Positions 16,454-25,195 are shown, counted from the first letter of the stretch. The stretch: DNA of 64,000 nucleotides from Bacillus sp. E(2018) (GCF_005503015.1 NZ_SCOL01000001.1:1798001-1862000); one strand, 5' to 3'. Notes: generated from the letters alone by a model not told the origin. Numbers and translations are program-made.

Positions 16454-17950
16454 ATGAAGATCTATAAGAATTTTGAAAAACGTTTATTAAAAAATTATGT
16501 GATTGGTTCAACCGCTGCCGTATTAGGAGTCGGAGGGGTATTTGTATTCACAACACTCCGTCTATCAACGTTTGAATTTATGGTATTGTGTGGTATCCTT
16601 CTTACTTCTTGTGTGATTATGTTTTCCCTTGAATATGTTTTTTTTCGTTTGCATACAGCTGTTTTTAAAAACTACTTTTCAAAACAACAACCTGCCATAC
16701 CACTCGCTGAAAAAGCTTATTTTCATGCTCATCATTTTCCGATCAGAACGGTAAAACGAATTCTCGGTCCACATTTGTTAGGTTTATCTATACCTGCACT
16801 GTCCCTAACAGCTATAGCGATTTCTTTAGGTTACTTATCACTTCCCTATTACTACATGTATCTTGCATCACTCGGAGCAATATTAGTGGCAGGTATGCAT
16901 GCGATTATTGAATTCTTTTTAACGACGAAAGCTGTTCAGCCCGTGCTTCGTACCATTCAAGAAAAAACGCTTAAAGACCATGGAAAAATACTATCCTTAT
17001 CAACGTCCAAACACATATCAATCCAAAGAAAGATTCAGTGGAGCACCTTATTTATTGGAACGTTTCCACTACTTTTATTCGCACTCGCGAATCAAGTGCG
17101 CTTATATCATTTGTCTGCACCTGTAAACGGATCGTATTGGAGCTGGGCTTTCTTCATCTTATTGATTGGTATTTCTTTCGCCATCTATGGAGCGTACTTA
17201 TTGTTTAAAGATATTCAGCAGCCCATGCACGAACTTCAAGCAGGCATGTATGAAGTTCGTACCGGAAATTCGAATGCAAAAGTAAATGATCTGTATTCAG
17301 ATGAATTTTCTAAACTCATAAAAGGATTTAATCATATGGCCCAAGCTATTCAGTCTCGTGAACATGAGAATAAGCAGCTTCTTGAAAGCTTTTTCGCAAC
17401 GATGGCCGCCACTTTAGATGCTCGCGATCCTTATACAGCAGGCCATAGCTTACGAGTTGCGGATTATGCTATGAAAATCGGTCAAATGGCTGGATTACCG
17501 TTTCAACAATTGGTCCAACTTCGAAAAGCAGCACTTTTGCATGATATCGGAAAAATCGGAATACCCGATGTCGTTCTACTAAAAGAGTCGAAATTAACAT
17601 CAGCAGAATTTGAACAAATTAAAAAGCATCCCGTCATAGGTGCAGACATCCTTGCACAAGTACAGCCTTTTGAAGCTATGCAACCACTGCTTCCTGGTGT
17701 TCGTTATCACCATGAACGATATGATGGGCAAGGCTATCCTGAACAGCTGGCTGGGGAAAGCATCCCTATTTTCGGGAGAATTATTGCAGTTGCCGATGCT
17801 TATGATGCAATGACCTCAGACCGACCTTATCGAAAAGGAATGACTCATGAAAAAGCATTAGCTATTTTGGAAGATGGGAAAGGTACTCAATGGGATCCAT
17901 ACTTAACCCAACTTTTTATTGAAGAGATGTCGTTAAAATCTATTTCTTAA
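16454..17950 (+). CDS. Membrane HD-GYP c-di-GMP phosphodiesterase
   Basis: The protein has 498 residues. Six membrane helices lie in two groups (about 18-60, 105-155 and 192-255). A HAMP-like segment (FKDIQQPMHELQAGMYEVRTGN..., about 256-305) leads to an HD-GYP domain (315-490). The catalytic metal motif HDIGKIGIPD and the family GYP motif HHERYDGQGYP are both intact. The enzyme should degrade c-di-GMP to pGpG or GMP. The ribosome site AAAGGCGGGGG precedes the ATG. A GNAT acetyltransferase gene follows after 15 bases and is presumably cotranscribed. The input signal sensed by the membrane part is unknown. Confidence 0.9.
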   Translation: MKIYKNFEKRLLKNYVIGSTAAVLGVGGVFVFTTLRLSTFEFMVLCGILLTSCVIMFSLEYVFFRLHTAVFKNYFSKQQPAIPLAEKAYFHAHHFPIRTVKRILGPHLLGLSIPALSLTAIAISLGYLSLPYYYMYLASLGAILVAGMHAIIEFFLTTKAVQPVLRTIQEKTLKDHGKILSLSTSKHISIQRKIQWSTLFIGTFPLLLFALANQVRLYHLSAPVNGSYWSWAFFILLIGISFAIYGAYLLFKDIQQPMHELQAGMYEVRTGNSNAKVNDLYSDEFSKLIKGFNHMAQAIQSREHENKQLLESFFATMAATLDARDPYTAGHSLRVADYAMKIGQMAGLPFQQLVQLRKAALLHDIGKIGIPDVVLLKESKLTSAEFEQIKKHPVIGADILAQVQPFEAMQPLLPGVRYHHERYDGQGYPEQLAGESIPIFGRIIAVADAYDAMTSDRPYRKGMTHEKALAILEDGKGTQWDPYLTQLFIEEMSLKSIS

Positions 17951-17965
17951 AACAGGAGGTCATTT

Positions 17966-18544
17966 TTGAATACATACGATCATTTTCCAGTTATTGAAAC
18001 AGATAGGCTGAGACTAAGACCTGTGATTGAGTCAGATGTAAAAGAAATTTATGCAGCGTTCTCAGATACTGACGCATTAAGATTTTATGGAATGGAGCCG
18101 TTAAAAACGGAAGTAGAAGCTTATGAGCTTATTCAAGCCTTTGAAAAAGGGTTCACAACAGGAAGCTCCATACGTTGGGGAATCATTCTGAAAGAACAAG
18201 ATAAGCTCATTGGAACGTGCGGATTTCACAATTGGAGCAAATCAGATCGAAGAACAGAACTTGGTTATGAACTAATTCGTGCATATTGGCATAACGGTTT
18301 CATGAATGAAGCACTACGAGCTATTCTTCATTACGGGTTCAATGGTATGGAATTTAATAGAATAGCAGCGGTGATCAGACCAGAAAACAATTCTTCCCGC
18401 ACGCTTGTAACTAAACTTGGTTTTCATGAAGAAGCATTACTACGCGAACATCAAAGAGTTGGTGACGACTATTATGATATGTACATTTATTCCCTGCTTA
18501 AAAAGAACGCTGATTTATATGGACAAGAAGCTAATAGCATTTAG
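17966..18544 (+). CDS. RimJ/RimL-type GNAT acetyltransferase
   Basis: The start is a TTG six bases after a perfect AGGAGGT, giving 192 residues. A full GNAT fold is visible: ETDRLRLRPV at the N terminus, the GTCGFHNWSKSDRRTELGYEL beta-hairpin region, the acetyl-CoA loop replaced by the RimJ-type HNGFMNEALRAIL helix, and NRIAAVIRPENNSSRTLVTKLGFHEE. Family members acetylate N termini of ribosomal proteins or small-molecule amines. Its target is unknown. It is the second gene after the HD-GYP phosphodiesterase and ends inside its own terminator hairpin. Confidence 0.85.
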   Translation: MNTYDHFPVIETDRLRLRPVIESDVKEIYAAFSDTDALRFYGMEPLKTEVEAYELIQAFEKGFTTGSSIRWGIILKEQDKLIGTCGFHNWSKSDRRTELGYELIRAYWHNGFMNEALRAILHYGFNGMEFNRIAAVIRPENNSSRTLVTKLGFHEEALLREHQRVGDDYYDMYIYSLLKKNADLYGQEANSI

Positions 18545-18556
18545 CTTCTTTTTTTA
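18527..18556 (+). terminator. terminator overlapping the GNAT stop codon
   Basis: GAAGCTAA/TTAGCTTC stem with a 6-base loop and eight or more T residues. The 3' arm contains the TAG stop. Confidence 0.8.
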
Positions 18557-18573
18557 TATTTAATGTGTCATAG

Positions 18574-18599
18574 GTTTCAAACTATCTTTCTAGAGGTAT
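18574..18599 (+). promoter_or_regulatory. possible SigB-type promoter
   Basis: GTTTCA (18574-18579) and AGGTAT (18594-18599) are 14 bases apart, close to the SigB pattern GTTTAA-N12-14-GGGTAT. The 120-residue gene starts 27 bases downstream. The match is incomplete. Confidence 0.35.
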
Positions 18600-18625
18600 G
18601 AAAAGGAAAAAGGAGGTATTCGAGA

Positions 18626-18988
18626 ATGGAACAAAAAGGAACGTTTTATGTAACGGCCAAAGGCGATATGGAGCCACTGCCTACTGACGATCATGTTCAT
18701 TATTTTGAAATTAAGGCTTCTTATGATGAAAAACAACAGCTAGAGCATCTGTTTGCAAAAATGCATGCTAACAATAAACAAGAGGGCTTGGATATTTTCT
18801 CACCGAAAAGGCATTTTTCTGAATCACATGCTGAATACCATCGTGGAAAAGACAGCAAGCTCGTATACGAATTGTTTAGAAGCCTCTACTTATTAGGAAC
18901 TGAAAAGACAAAGCGTGAAATTGAAGAGATGGAAGTTTTGCCTGAATTGTATGAAGCAAGTCATGATACAATCGAAAAAGTAAAATAG
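18626..18988 (+). CDS. Hypothetical protein, 120 residues
   Basis: I do not recognise a named domain. The protein is soluble and charged: an N-terminal beta region (GTFYVTAKGDMEPLP), a central helix-rich part (DEKQQLEHLFAKMHANN) and the sequence FSPKRHFSESHAEYHRGKDSKLVYELFRSLYLLGT. That last stretch has several His residues and a helix that may form an interface. AAAGGAGG lies before the ATG. It has its own terminator. A SigB-like element upstream suggests general-stress control, which is inference. Confidence 0.6.
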   Translation: MEQKGTFYVTAKGDMEPLPTDDHVHYFEIKASYDEKQQLEHLFAKMHANNKQEGLDIFSPKRHFSESHAEYHRGKDSKLVYELFRSLYLLGTEKTKREIEEMEVLPELYEASHDTIEKVK

Positions 18989-19015
18989 CACCGGAATTTT
19001 TCCGGTGCCTTTTCT
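18988..19015 (+). terminator. terminator of 120-residue hypothetical gene
   Basis: GCACCGGAA/TTCCGGTGC with a 3-base loop followed by CTTTTC; it can also serve the converging gene. Confidence 0.8.
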
Positions 19016-19023
19016 TTAACTAC

Positions 19024-19428
19024 TTATTCCCATTCTATCGTTCTGTCTTCTTTAACCCAAAATCTTACCATTCCTAAATCGTCCAAAGCATGTTTAATTG
19101 TATTCACTTTTTCTCGATAAATTGGAGTGTCGGGATGAGCAAGTACTAAAGTTTTAGCAGGATTTTTTTCATGACTTTTTAGTAGGCTCACAAATTGCAT
19201 ATAGAAATCATCTTGCTCCTGATACCCTGTAAGTTCAGACAAGTTTCCTTGAACTGCGATCAGAAGTGTATGATATTCATTCGTTGCTGTTAAATCTACA
19301 CCGTCTAACTCATAGCAAGTTTCCGTTTCATAACCTTCGCGTAATAAATATGCTTCTACTGCTTTAACCACTTCTGCTTTGTTCATAACAAATGCATCAC
19401 TAATGTATGGATGGTCATGTAAAGCCAA
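19024..19428 (-). CDS. Hypothetical protein, possibly restriction-endonuclease-like fold
   Basis: The gene encodes 134 residues without membrane segments. After an N-terminal helix (MNKAEVVKAVEAYLLREGYE) come alternating strands with LDGVDLTATNEYHTLLIAVQGNLSE. The spacing of an acidic residue in VDLTA and the following hydrophobic strand with Gln resembles the core of PD-(D/E)xK-like domains in some stress proteins, but the catalytic Lys is not obvious. I therefore treat the fold as a guess. A SigB-like promoter lies upstream on the same strand. The gene is single. Confidence 0.5.
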   Translation of the reverse strand: MALHDHPYISDAFVMNKAEVVKAVEAYLLREGYETETCYELDGVDLTATNEYHTLLIAVQGNLSELTGYQEQDDFYMQFVSLLKSHEKNPAKTLVLAHPDTPIYREKVNTIKHALDDLGMVRFWVKEDRTIEWE

Positions 19429-19502
19429 AACTCATCACTCCTTCTTATCTATAACAGCATTCGCAACACTTTCCTATGAATAAAGGGGTACTTAAATGTC
19501 GT

Positions 19503-19528
19503 ATACCCCTATTTTTCTAACAAAAAAC
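19503..19528 (-). promoter_or_regulatory. possible SigB-type promoter (minus strand)
   Basis: Read on the minus strand, GTTTTT (19528-19523) and GGGTAT (19508-19503) are 14 bases apart, about 75 bases before the 134-residue gene. The -10 is a perfect match and lies in an AGGGGTA/TACCCCT inverted repeat. Confidence 0.35.
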
Positions 19529-19625
19529 CGTCTATAGAGGATTTTTCTAAAAGAGAAACTTCTTTCCCCTTTCAACGTATTTCCTATAAGATAGAAATAA
19601 GAAACTATAGTTGGGGGATTCAAAC

Positions 19626-20873
19626 ATGGCTCAAAAAGCTGAAAAACAAAATCAATCCCGTATATGGACCATCATAGCGGGAATCGGTTTGTTTCTGTTA
19701 AGTAAATTAAAGTGGGTGTTCGGCCTGCTGAAATTAGGAAAATTTGCAACACTCATCTCCATGTTTATATCGCTTGGTGCATATGCAGTGTTTTATGGCT
19801 GGAAATTCGCAGTAGCAATCGTATATCTAATTTTTGTGCATGAGATGGGCCACTTGGTTGCGGCTAAACAAAAAGGAATAAAAACATCACCAGCGATCTT
19901 TATCCCGTTTATGGGTGCAGCGATTGGTATGAAAGAGATGCCTAAAAATGCTAAAGATGAAGCCTATATCGCTTATGCAGGACCATTGTTCGGATTATTG
20001 TCTTTCCTACCAGCAGTGTTTCTGTATGAAACGACTGGTGAACCCTTCTGGGGCTTGGTCATATTTTTAGGAGCTCTAATCAACCTATTTAACTTGTTCC
20101 CTGTCTCGCCACTCGATGGCGGAAGAATCGTTGGGGTTCTATCTACTAAGATCTGGTTCATTGGCTTATTACTTGTTCTGCCTTATTTGTTCCTATCACC
20201 AGACCCAATCATTTTCTTGATCTTTATTTTCGGTATCCTAACTTGGTGGAAACGAGTTCGTGAAGACTTTGAACAAAACAAGTTAAAAGAAACGCTTACT
20301 TTGTTTCAATCAGAACAAGAGAAACTTACTGAGATCAATCAAGAGATGGATGAGTACAAAGACATGCCGAATTTTGGTTATATCATCGGGACTTATCTAG
20401 AAGATGTAAGAGTTGCCAAAGATAGACTTAAACGAAATATGCCAACTGGTTCTTCATTTCCTGTCCTACAGGACAAGAAGAAGATTCATAAGCATCGTAC
20501 ACTAGTAGAAATTGAAATATTAAACAATCGTGAACGTTTTTTACAGACAGTTCTAAAAGAATATGAGAGCAATCAACGTCAGAGAGAATACATTCAAAAC
20601 ATGTATCAAGAAGCTGATCCTGAAGAAATCGCAACTTTGCCAGAGCTTCAGAGCTTTAGTCATAGCAGCTTGTTTGAAGCTTATGAACAAAGCCTGTTAT
20701 CTGAAAAAGCGAAAACAGAGAAACAATTCGAACAGACAAAGAACTATTACGTCTCAAACACAAAAACAAAAGTGATCGTGTTGATTATGTATCTATTGTT
20801 AGCAGGAGTCTTATCTGCTTTTGTTGTATACGGCAATCAACTTATGGATGCAAATCGTTTCTTAATCAGCTAG
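19626..20873 (+). CDS. Membrane site-2-type zinc protease (M50 family)
   Basis: The ATG at 19626, after GGGGGATT, is preferred over an upstream TTG and gives 415 residues. The zinc motif HEMGH (72-76) sits in a membrane helix, and the third ligand motif NLFPVSPLDGGR appears near residue 155-165 as in intramembrane M50 proteases. About five helices fill residues 12-205. A long coiled coil (about 205-375) faces the cytoplasm and one last helix closes the protein. The large coiled-coil insert is unlike SpoIVFB or RasP and may recruit substrate or partners. There is no PDZ domain. Natural substrate unknown. Single gene with terminator. Confidence 0.85.
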   Translation: MAQKAEKQNQSRIWTIIAGIGLFLLSKLKWVFGLLKLGKFATLISMFISLGAYAVFYGWKFAVAIVYLIFVHEMGHLVAAKQKGIKTSPAIFIPFMGAAIGMKEMPKNAKDEAYIAYAGPLFGLLSFLPAVFLYETTGEPFWGLVIFLGALINLFNLFPVSPLDGGRIVGVLSTKIWFIGLLLVLPYLFLSPDPIIFLIFIFGILTWWKRVREDFEQNKLKETLTLFQSEQEKLTEINQEMDEYKDMPNFGYIIGTYLEDVRVAKDRLKRNMPTGSSFPVLQDKKKIHKHRTLVEIEILNNRERFLQTVLKEYESNQRQREYIQNMYQEADPEEIATLPELQSFSHSSLFEAYEQSLLSEKAKTEKQFEQTKNYYVSNTKTKVIVLIMYLLLAGVLSAFVVYGNQLMDANRFLIS

Positions 20874-20880
20874 ACCTAAA

Positions 20881-20908
20881 AAGCACCTCTTGATAGAGGT
20901 GTTTTTTT
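20881..20908 (+). terminator. terminator of M50 protease gene
   Basis: CACCTCT/AGAGGTG with a 4-base loop followed by seven T residues. Confidence 0.85.
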
Positions 20909-21072
20909 CATACCCTTCTTTTTACCTGCATGAAATCGTTTATAGTACATTTGCTACAGAAATCCATAAACGTAGAGAGGGCTTTTTGACTTATCTTTTG
21001 AATAGATAAAAGGAATGCCTCATCAATAACACGAATGGTGTAGAAAAATAGACAAAAGGAGCGAATATCACG

Positions 21073-22095
21073 ATGCAAAAATTTCTTAAAGTATTATTTT
21101 CACTCGCTGTGATACTTGGTATCTTTTCAAACACAGCTTCAGCTGAAAAAGGAACACCAAACAAAGATGTTGTTGGAAAAGACATGTATGTAAATGTTGC
21201 GGCGGCGACCCTTTGGGTTGGACCAGATACAGCTAGGCCCGTAGATGATCCATCCGTTTCAAACCCTGTTGACTTACGAAGCTGGACAACAAGTATGACG
21301 TATGAGGAGAAGCTTTGGCTAGTTGGGGAACTTGAAACACAAGCTCTATACGGCCAAAAAGTACATATTCTAGAGCAACAAGGTGATTGGGTAAAAGTTG
21401 CGGTCTACGGCCAGCCTACTCCTAGAAACGAGCTCGGCTATCCGGGATGGATGCCACTTTCACAATTAACGTATTCAAAACATTTCAGTAAAGCTGAAGG
21501 AAAGCACTTTGCACTGATCACGAGTCCAACGGCGTGGCTGTCAAAGGGACCATTCGGACATAAAAATGATCTTGAACTAAGTTATAACACGAAGTTACCT
21601 GTTATCAAGAAAGGCTCAAAAACAATCGCCGTCTTAACACCACAAGGGAAAGTTCGTTGGCTTGATGCGAAAGATGCAAAAGTATATAAAAGTGAAAGTG
21701 ATATTCCTGTTCCAACAGGAGAAGCTCTTGTAGAAGAGGCTAAGAAATTTCTCGGACTTCCTTATCTATGGGCTGGTGCATCAGGATTTGGATTTGACTG
21801 TTCTGGATTTACGCACACCATCCATAAAGCAAACGGCATTACCATTCCACGAGACTCTGGACCACAGTCTAAAGAAGGCTTAATCGTAGATAAAGATCAA
21901 CTACAGCCTGGGGATCTAATGTTCTTTGCTTATGATGAAGGAAAAGGGCGCGTTCATCATGTTGCGATGTATGCAGGAAACGGTATGATGATCCACTCTC
22001 CAAATACAGCTTCTACAGTAAGACTTGATCCGATCTCAACACCTGCTTATGCAGTTGAGTTCTCAGGAGCACGTCGTTACATTCCACAACCATAA
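21073..22095 (+). CDS. Secreted NlpC/P60 endopeptidase, YkfC-like
   Basis: The 340-residue protein has a signal peptide ending around residue 24 (NTASA). Two SH3-like domains fill about 35-215, and an NlpC/P60 domain spans 215-340. The catalytic Cys243 in GFGFDCSGFTHTIH, His295/296 and the third residue His308 are present. The domain order and the PYLWAGASGFGFDCSGF block match the YkfC group, which cleaves the gamma-D-Glu-diamino-acid bond in recycled wall peptides. It acts outside the membrane or at the wall. Unlike the B. subtilis ykf operon, no peptide transporter or epimerase gene adjoins it. Confidence 0.88.
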   Translation: MQKFLKVLFSLAVILGIFSNTASAEKGTPNKDVVGKDMYVNVAAATLWVGPDTARPVDDPSVSNPVDLRSWTTSMTYEEKLWLVGELETQALYGQKVHILEQQGDWVKVAVYGQPTPRNELGYPGWMPLSQLTYSKHFSKAEGKHFALITSPTAWLSKGPFGHKNDLELSYNTKLPVIKKGSKTIAVLTPQGKVRWLDAKDAKVYKSESDIPVPTGEALVEEAKKFLGLPYLWAGASGFGFDCSGFTHTIHKANGITIPRDSGPQSKEGLIVDKDQLQPGDLMFFAYDEGKGRVHHVAMYAGNGMMIHSPNTASTVRLDPISTPAYAVEFSGARRYIPQP

Positions 22096-22099
22096 CAAA

Positions 22100-22132
22100 A
22101 AGCAGAGCACAACGAAATGTGCTCTGCCTTTT
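22100..22132. terminator. bidirectional terminator
   Basis: GCAGAGCAC/GTGCTCTGC with an 8-base loop then CTTTTAAT; it lies between converging genes. Confidence 0.85.
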
Positions 22133-22143
22133 AATATCTTCTC

Positions 22144-23823
22144 TTATTCTAAACCTTCTATTTTCAATACCGTCACTGGTAAGAATGCTTCGCCTGTATT
22201 TTGAAACGTTACATTAACCCTATCTTGCTCTTTTAAATAGATGGCAAGCGGATTACTTTCTGAAGATACAATATAGCTCTTACGGTTATCCAACAAGAAG
22301 GATACGATCGTATAATCTCCAACTTTTTCTTTATATACACGAAGAACGGTTCCAGAAATCTGTTTCTCTTCTGCATTCGATGCTCCATCCACCGATCCTC
22401 CGCCTCGTTGTAATGCTGTTTTATATTGTTTTATTGCCGCATTCGGTGTATTAGCATAGACAGAGATCTCTGGATTTGCAGCAGAAACGATAAAATAGTT
22501 TTGTAAGAATCCATTCGAATCTAGAACAGGCGTCAGCCAGCTTGCTTCTCCATAGAAGTTATAGAGTACAGGCATCTCACCGTCCCATTTCTTCTCAATA
22601 AATTTCTTTTCTATGATCTCTAAAGCTCCTTCAGAATCCATATAAGACTCTTCGAGATTACCAGTGTAATAGGTTGCCTTCCCCGTTCTTGCATCTGTTA
22701 ATGAATAACCGAGCATAGAGTCGACTCCCTCTTTTGGACTTGTGAAGTCGGTAAAGTAAAACATATTCCCGTTCTCATCAAAGATAGGGCTCACATTGGC
22801 CTCCGTTCCTTCATCAGAAGGTAGCTTCACATCTTTTTTACCGAATTTGCTGTTCCAAAAACCATGAACATAGTTACCAAAGTAACTGTTTTGAAGGCTG
22901 ACTGTTTCTGGTGATACAGCGCCATCAATAAAGGCTGGAATATCCTTGATTAAATATTTCTTTGTATCTCCATTCTTCGGATCTGTTACGACTATACCTT
23001 CTACTTTAAATCCGTTGCGTGCAGAAATGAACTCTCCATAGGAGCGAATATAGAACGGTTTTCCATCATCATCAATCTCTAATTGTGGTTTTCCATAGAA
23101 GATGTATTCTGGAAAACTTGAACGCATATGACGTTCAACGTTTTTATTAAAATACGAAGACGGTGTATACGTCATCTCTGATTTAACGAACTTAGGGTTT
23201 GCTGAAGAATCGGTAGCACTTAATGTAAAATAACCAGGTGTTACATCACCGTTCCACCACTTAAAAAGTCCAGAGAACTCTACTGGTGCGATATATACGT
23301 AATTACCATCCACTTTTTGAATCTGTAGATTTCCTAATTCATAAAAGCTCGTGTTTGGTACTTGGCCAAACGACTTTCTCATTTTATTTCTTGCAAACTT
23401 AGGCGGCACGCTAGCCGGGGTCTCCTTCTCATCAAAAGACTCGATCTCTGTCTTTTCTGCCATTTTGGACGACTGATATTTTTCACCCGAATTAAATAGT
23501 CCAGCAGAAAGAAAATAGATACCAATCATCAAGCTGATGAGGAATAAGACAAGCTTGATTAATCTTTCTTTACCAGTTGCAAAGTACGCACCAATGGCTG
23601 TAACAATAATTGCCAAAATCCAAATAGAAGAGAAATTGCGATCGAGATTCGTTATATAGTAGAAAACAAATACAATAGGAACGGTACAAATGATAATACC
23701 GATCATAGCACCAGTCAGATTGTTTTTCTTCTTTTCTTTAACAGGCTTTTTGCTGCTAGAAATCGGAAAAATTACTAATGCCGCAGCAAGTCCTACAATG
23801 ATGGAAAATAACAAGATGTTCAT
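22144..23823 (-). CDS. Four-TM protein with large extracytoplasmic domain, unknown
   Basis: I do not recognise a characterised family. The protein has 559 residues: four membrane helices (about 3-20, 39-60, 66-83, 91-110), then a linker and a large, mostly beta C-terminal region (140-559) likely outside the membrane. That region contains repeated strand-turn units such as FDENGNMFYFTDFTSPKEG and LDSNGFLQNYFIVSAANPE, and the last 90 residues (SGTVLRVYKEKVGDYTIVSFLLD...) look like a small OB-type beta barrel. AAGGGGGAT lies before the ATG. It is monocistronic. A surface sensor or scaffold is possible; nothing in the sequence indicates enzyme chemistry. Confidence 0.6.
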   Translation of the reverse strand: MNILLFSIIVGLAAALVIFPISSSKKPVKEKKKNNLTGAMIGIIICTVPIVFVFYYITNLDRNFSSIWILAIIVTAIGAYFATGKERLIKLVLFLISLMIGIYFLSAGLFNSGEKYQSSKMAEKTEIESFDEKETPASVPPKFARNKMRKSFGQVPNTSFYELGNLQIQKVDGNYVYIAPVEFSGLFKWWNGDVTPGYFTLSATDSSANPKFVKSEMTYTPSSYFNKNVERHMRSSFPEYIFYGKPQLEIDDDGKPFYIRSYGEFISARNGFKVEGIVVTDPKNGDTKKYLIKDIPAFIDGAVSPETVSLQNSYFGNYVHGFWNSKFGKKDVKLPSDEGTEANVSPIFDENGNMFYFTDFTSPKEGVDSMLGYSLTDARTGKATYYTGNLEESYMDSEGALEIIEKKFIEKKWDGEMPVLYNFYGEASWLTPVLDSNGFLQNYFIVSAANPEISVYANTPNAAIKQYKTALQRGGGSVDGASNAEEKQISGTVLRVYKEKVGDYTIVSFLLDNRKSYIVSSESNPLAIYLKEQDRVNVTFQNTGEAFLPVTVLKIEGLE

Positions 23824-24176
23824 AAACTATCCCCTTTTTTACATTTACTTCTTAACCCTATTAAGCAATACGATTGAATATGTAAAAAGTTCCATAACAA
23901 ATTTTTGAATAAGAAAAACGCTAACATATTAAGTAACATTGGAACTGCAGCTTTAATGCTTTTTACTATATAATGGAATTTCAAGGATGTACGAGTATGG
24001 TTATTGTATTGCGTAATAAAAACATACAGAAATGCTTATTAAAAATAAGCCTTGCTCTGTCTTCTTGAGCAAGTTGATTGGAGCGGAAATAAACTACATA
24101 CAAAGAGCTGCAAGAAATAACTAAATAGTCGTTTGTGCTTCATAAATATCTAATTTTTAAAAGGAGTTGTTACACT
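23824..24176. other. Intergenic region between divergent genes
   Basis: The stretch carries divergent promoters and, at 24068-24113, a copy of an intergenic repeat also seen at 49125. A short inverted repeat GCTTATT/AATAAGC occurs near 24034-24052. No coding frame with a ribosome site was found. Confidence 0.5.
24068..24113 (+). repeat. Intergenic repeat, copy A
   Basis: The core TGGAGCGGAAATAAACTAC and following ACAAAGAGC match copy B at about 49132 in 26 of 30 positions. A weaker copy C lies near 54074. It resembles the tail of short dispersed repeats common between Bacillus genes. Confidence 0.5.
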
Positions 24177-24602
24177 ATGAAATACACATCAAAAAAAGAT
24201 TGGTGGCTTGGATTGATCCTCTGGGGCGCTGTTGGTTATTGCGCTTACATCAGTACTTATGCCTTAGTAACAGAAAAGGCAAACCTTTTAGGAATATTGA
24301 TTACGGGCATCATTAATCTTGCCTTGATTGGCTTCATCAGCTGGCTTTGGTTTACGACTTACTACATTCTAGAAGAAAAGGAACTTATCATTAAAAGTGG
24401 TCCGATCAACAAAAAAATTCCCTATCGTGAAATTTCATCTGCACATAAGACGCTGAATCCTATATCAAGTCCTGCACTCTCTTTGAAACGAATCAATATT
24501 ACGTACCAGTTTGGAATGGCTCTTATCTCCCCAAAAAATCGAGATGAATTTTTACAAGAATTAAGTAAGAGATGTCCGAATGCAACAATCAAATATGATT
24601 AG
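24177..24602 (+). CDS. Small membrane protein with bacterial PH-like domain
   Basis: The ATG at 24177, behind AAAAGGAG, gives 141 residues. Two membrane helices (about 10-28 and 36-58) are followed by a compact beta region (60-141): TTYYILEEKELIIKSGPINKKIPYREISSAHKTLNP and then MALISPKNRDEFLQELSKRCP. This pattern fits the bPH_4/DUF1200 group of membrane-anchored PH-like domains (YyaB and SunI-type relatives). Some relatives give self-immunity to bacteriocins, others are unstudied. The next gene, a HAD hydrolase, follows by 12 bases and shares the transcript. Confidence 0.6.
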   Translation: MKYTSKKDWWLGLILWGAVGYCAYISTYALVTEKANLLGILITGIINLALIGFISWLWFTTYYILEEKELIIKSGPINKKIPYREISSAHKTLNPISSPALSLKRINITYQFGMALISPKNRDEFLQELSKRCPNATIKYD

Positions 24603-24614
24603 GAGTTGCTGTTG

Positions 24615-25157
24615 ATGAACGAAACATATCAAGCTGTTTTCTTAGATCGTGATGGAACGATCGGCGGTTCGGATCATATTGAATATCCAGGAGATTTTCA
24701 ACTTTTTCCTTATACAAAAGAAGTCATCCAAATCTTTAAATCTAGAAATATTCCTGTATTTTCATTTACGAATCAGCCTGGAATCAGTCGTGGTGCTGCA
24801 GCCGAAACAGATTTTTTTACTGAATTAACAGCGTTTGGATTTGATGATGTGTATCTATGTCCGCACCACCATACAGAAGGTTGTGATTGCCGGAAACCTT
24901 CTATAGGTATGTTAAAAAAGGCGGCAAGTGATCATCATCTAAATCTATCAAAGTGTGTCGTGTTTGGTGACCGTTGGACAGATATTCTTGCTGCAAAAAA
25001 AGCTGGATGCATAGCCATATTAGTTCTAACTGGTTCTGGCAAAACATCGTTAGATCATAATCATACCTCTTCCATTATTCAACCTGATCATGTTGCTGCA
25101 ACATTAAAAGAAGGAATGACATGGCTGTTTGAGCATACGAATGCAATCAACATGTGA
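24615..25157 (+). CDS. HAD-IIIA hydrolase, GmhB-like
   Basis: The ATG at 24615, nine bases after AGGAG, gives 180 residues. The HAD nucleophile motif is VFLDRDGT (Asp11/Asp13), motif II is FTNQPGISRG, and motif IV is VVFGDRWTDILAAKKAG. A zinc-binding loop CPHHHTEGCDCRKP (Cys, His, Cys, Cys) is exactly that of the heptose-1,7-bisphosphate 7-phosphatase (GmhB) and histidinol-phosphatase branch. In a Gram-positive cell the real substrate may be another sugar phosphate. No heptose or histidine genes are near. It follows the PH-domain gene closely and ends at a strong terminator. Confidence 0.85.
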   Translation: MNETYQAVFLDRDGTIGGSDHIEYPGDFQLFPYTKEVIQIFKSRNIPVFSFTNQPGISRGAAAETDFFTELTAFGFDDVYLCPHHHTEGCDCRKPSIGMLKKAASDHHLNLSKCVVFGDRWTDILAAKKAGCIAILVLTGSGKTSLDHNHTSSIIQPDHVAATLKEGMTWLFEHTNAINM

Positions 25158-25166
25158 ATGAAGTAA

Positions 25167-25195
25167 AAAACGCCTCGAAAAATTCGAGGCGTTTT
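25167..25195. terminator. bidirectional terminator
   Basis: AAAACGCCTCGAA/TTCGAGGCGTTTT perfect stem with a 3-base loop, between converging genes. Confidence 0.9.
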
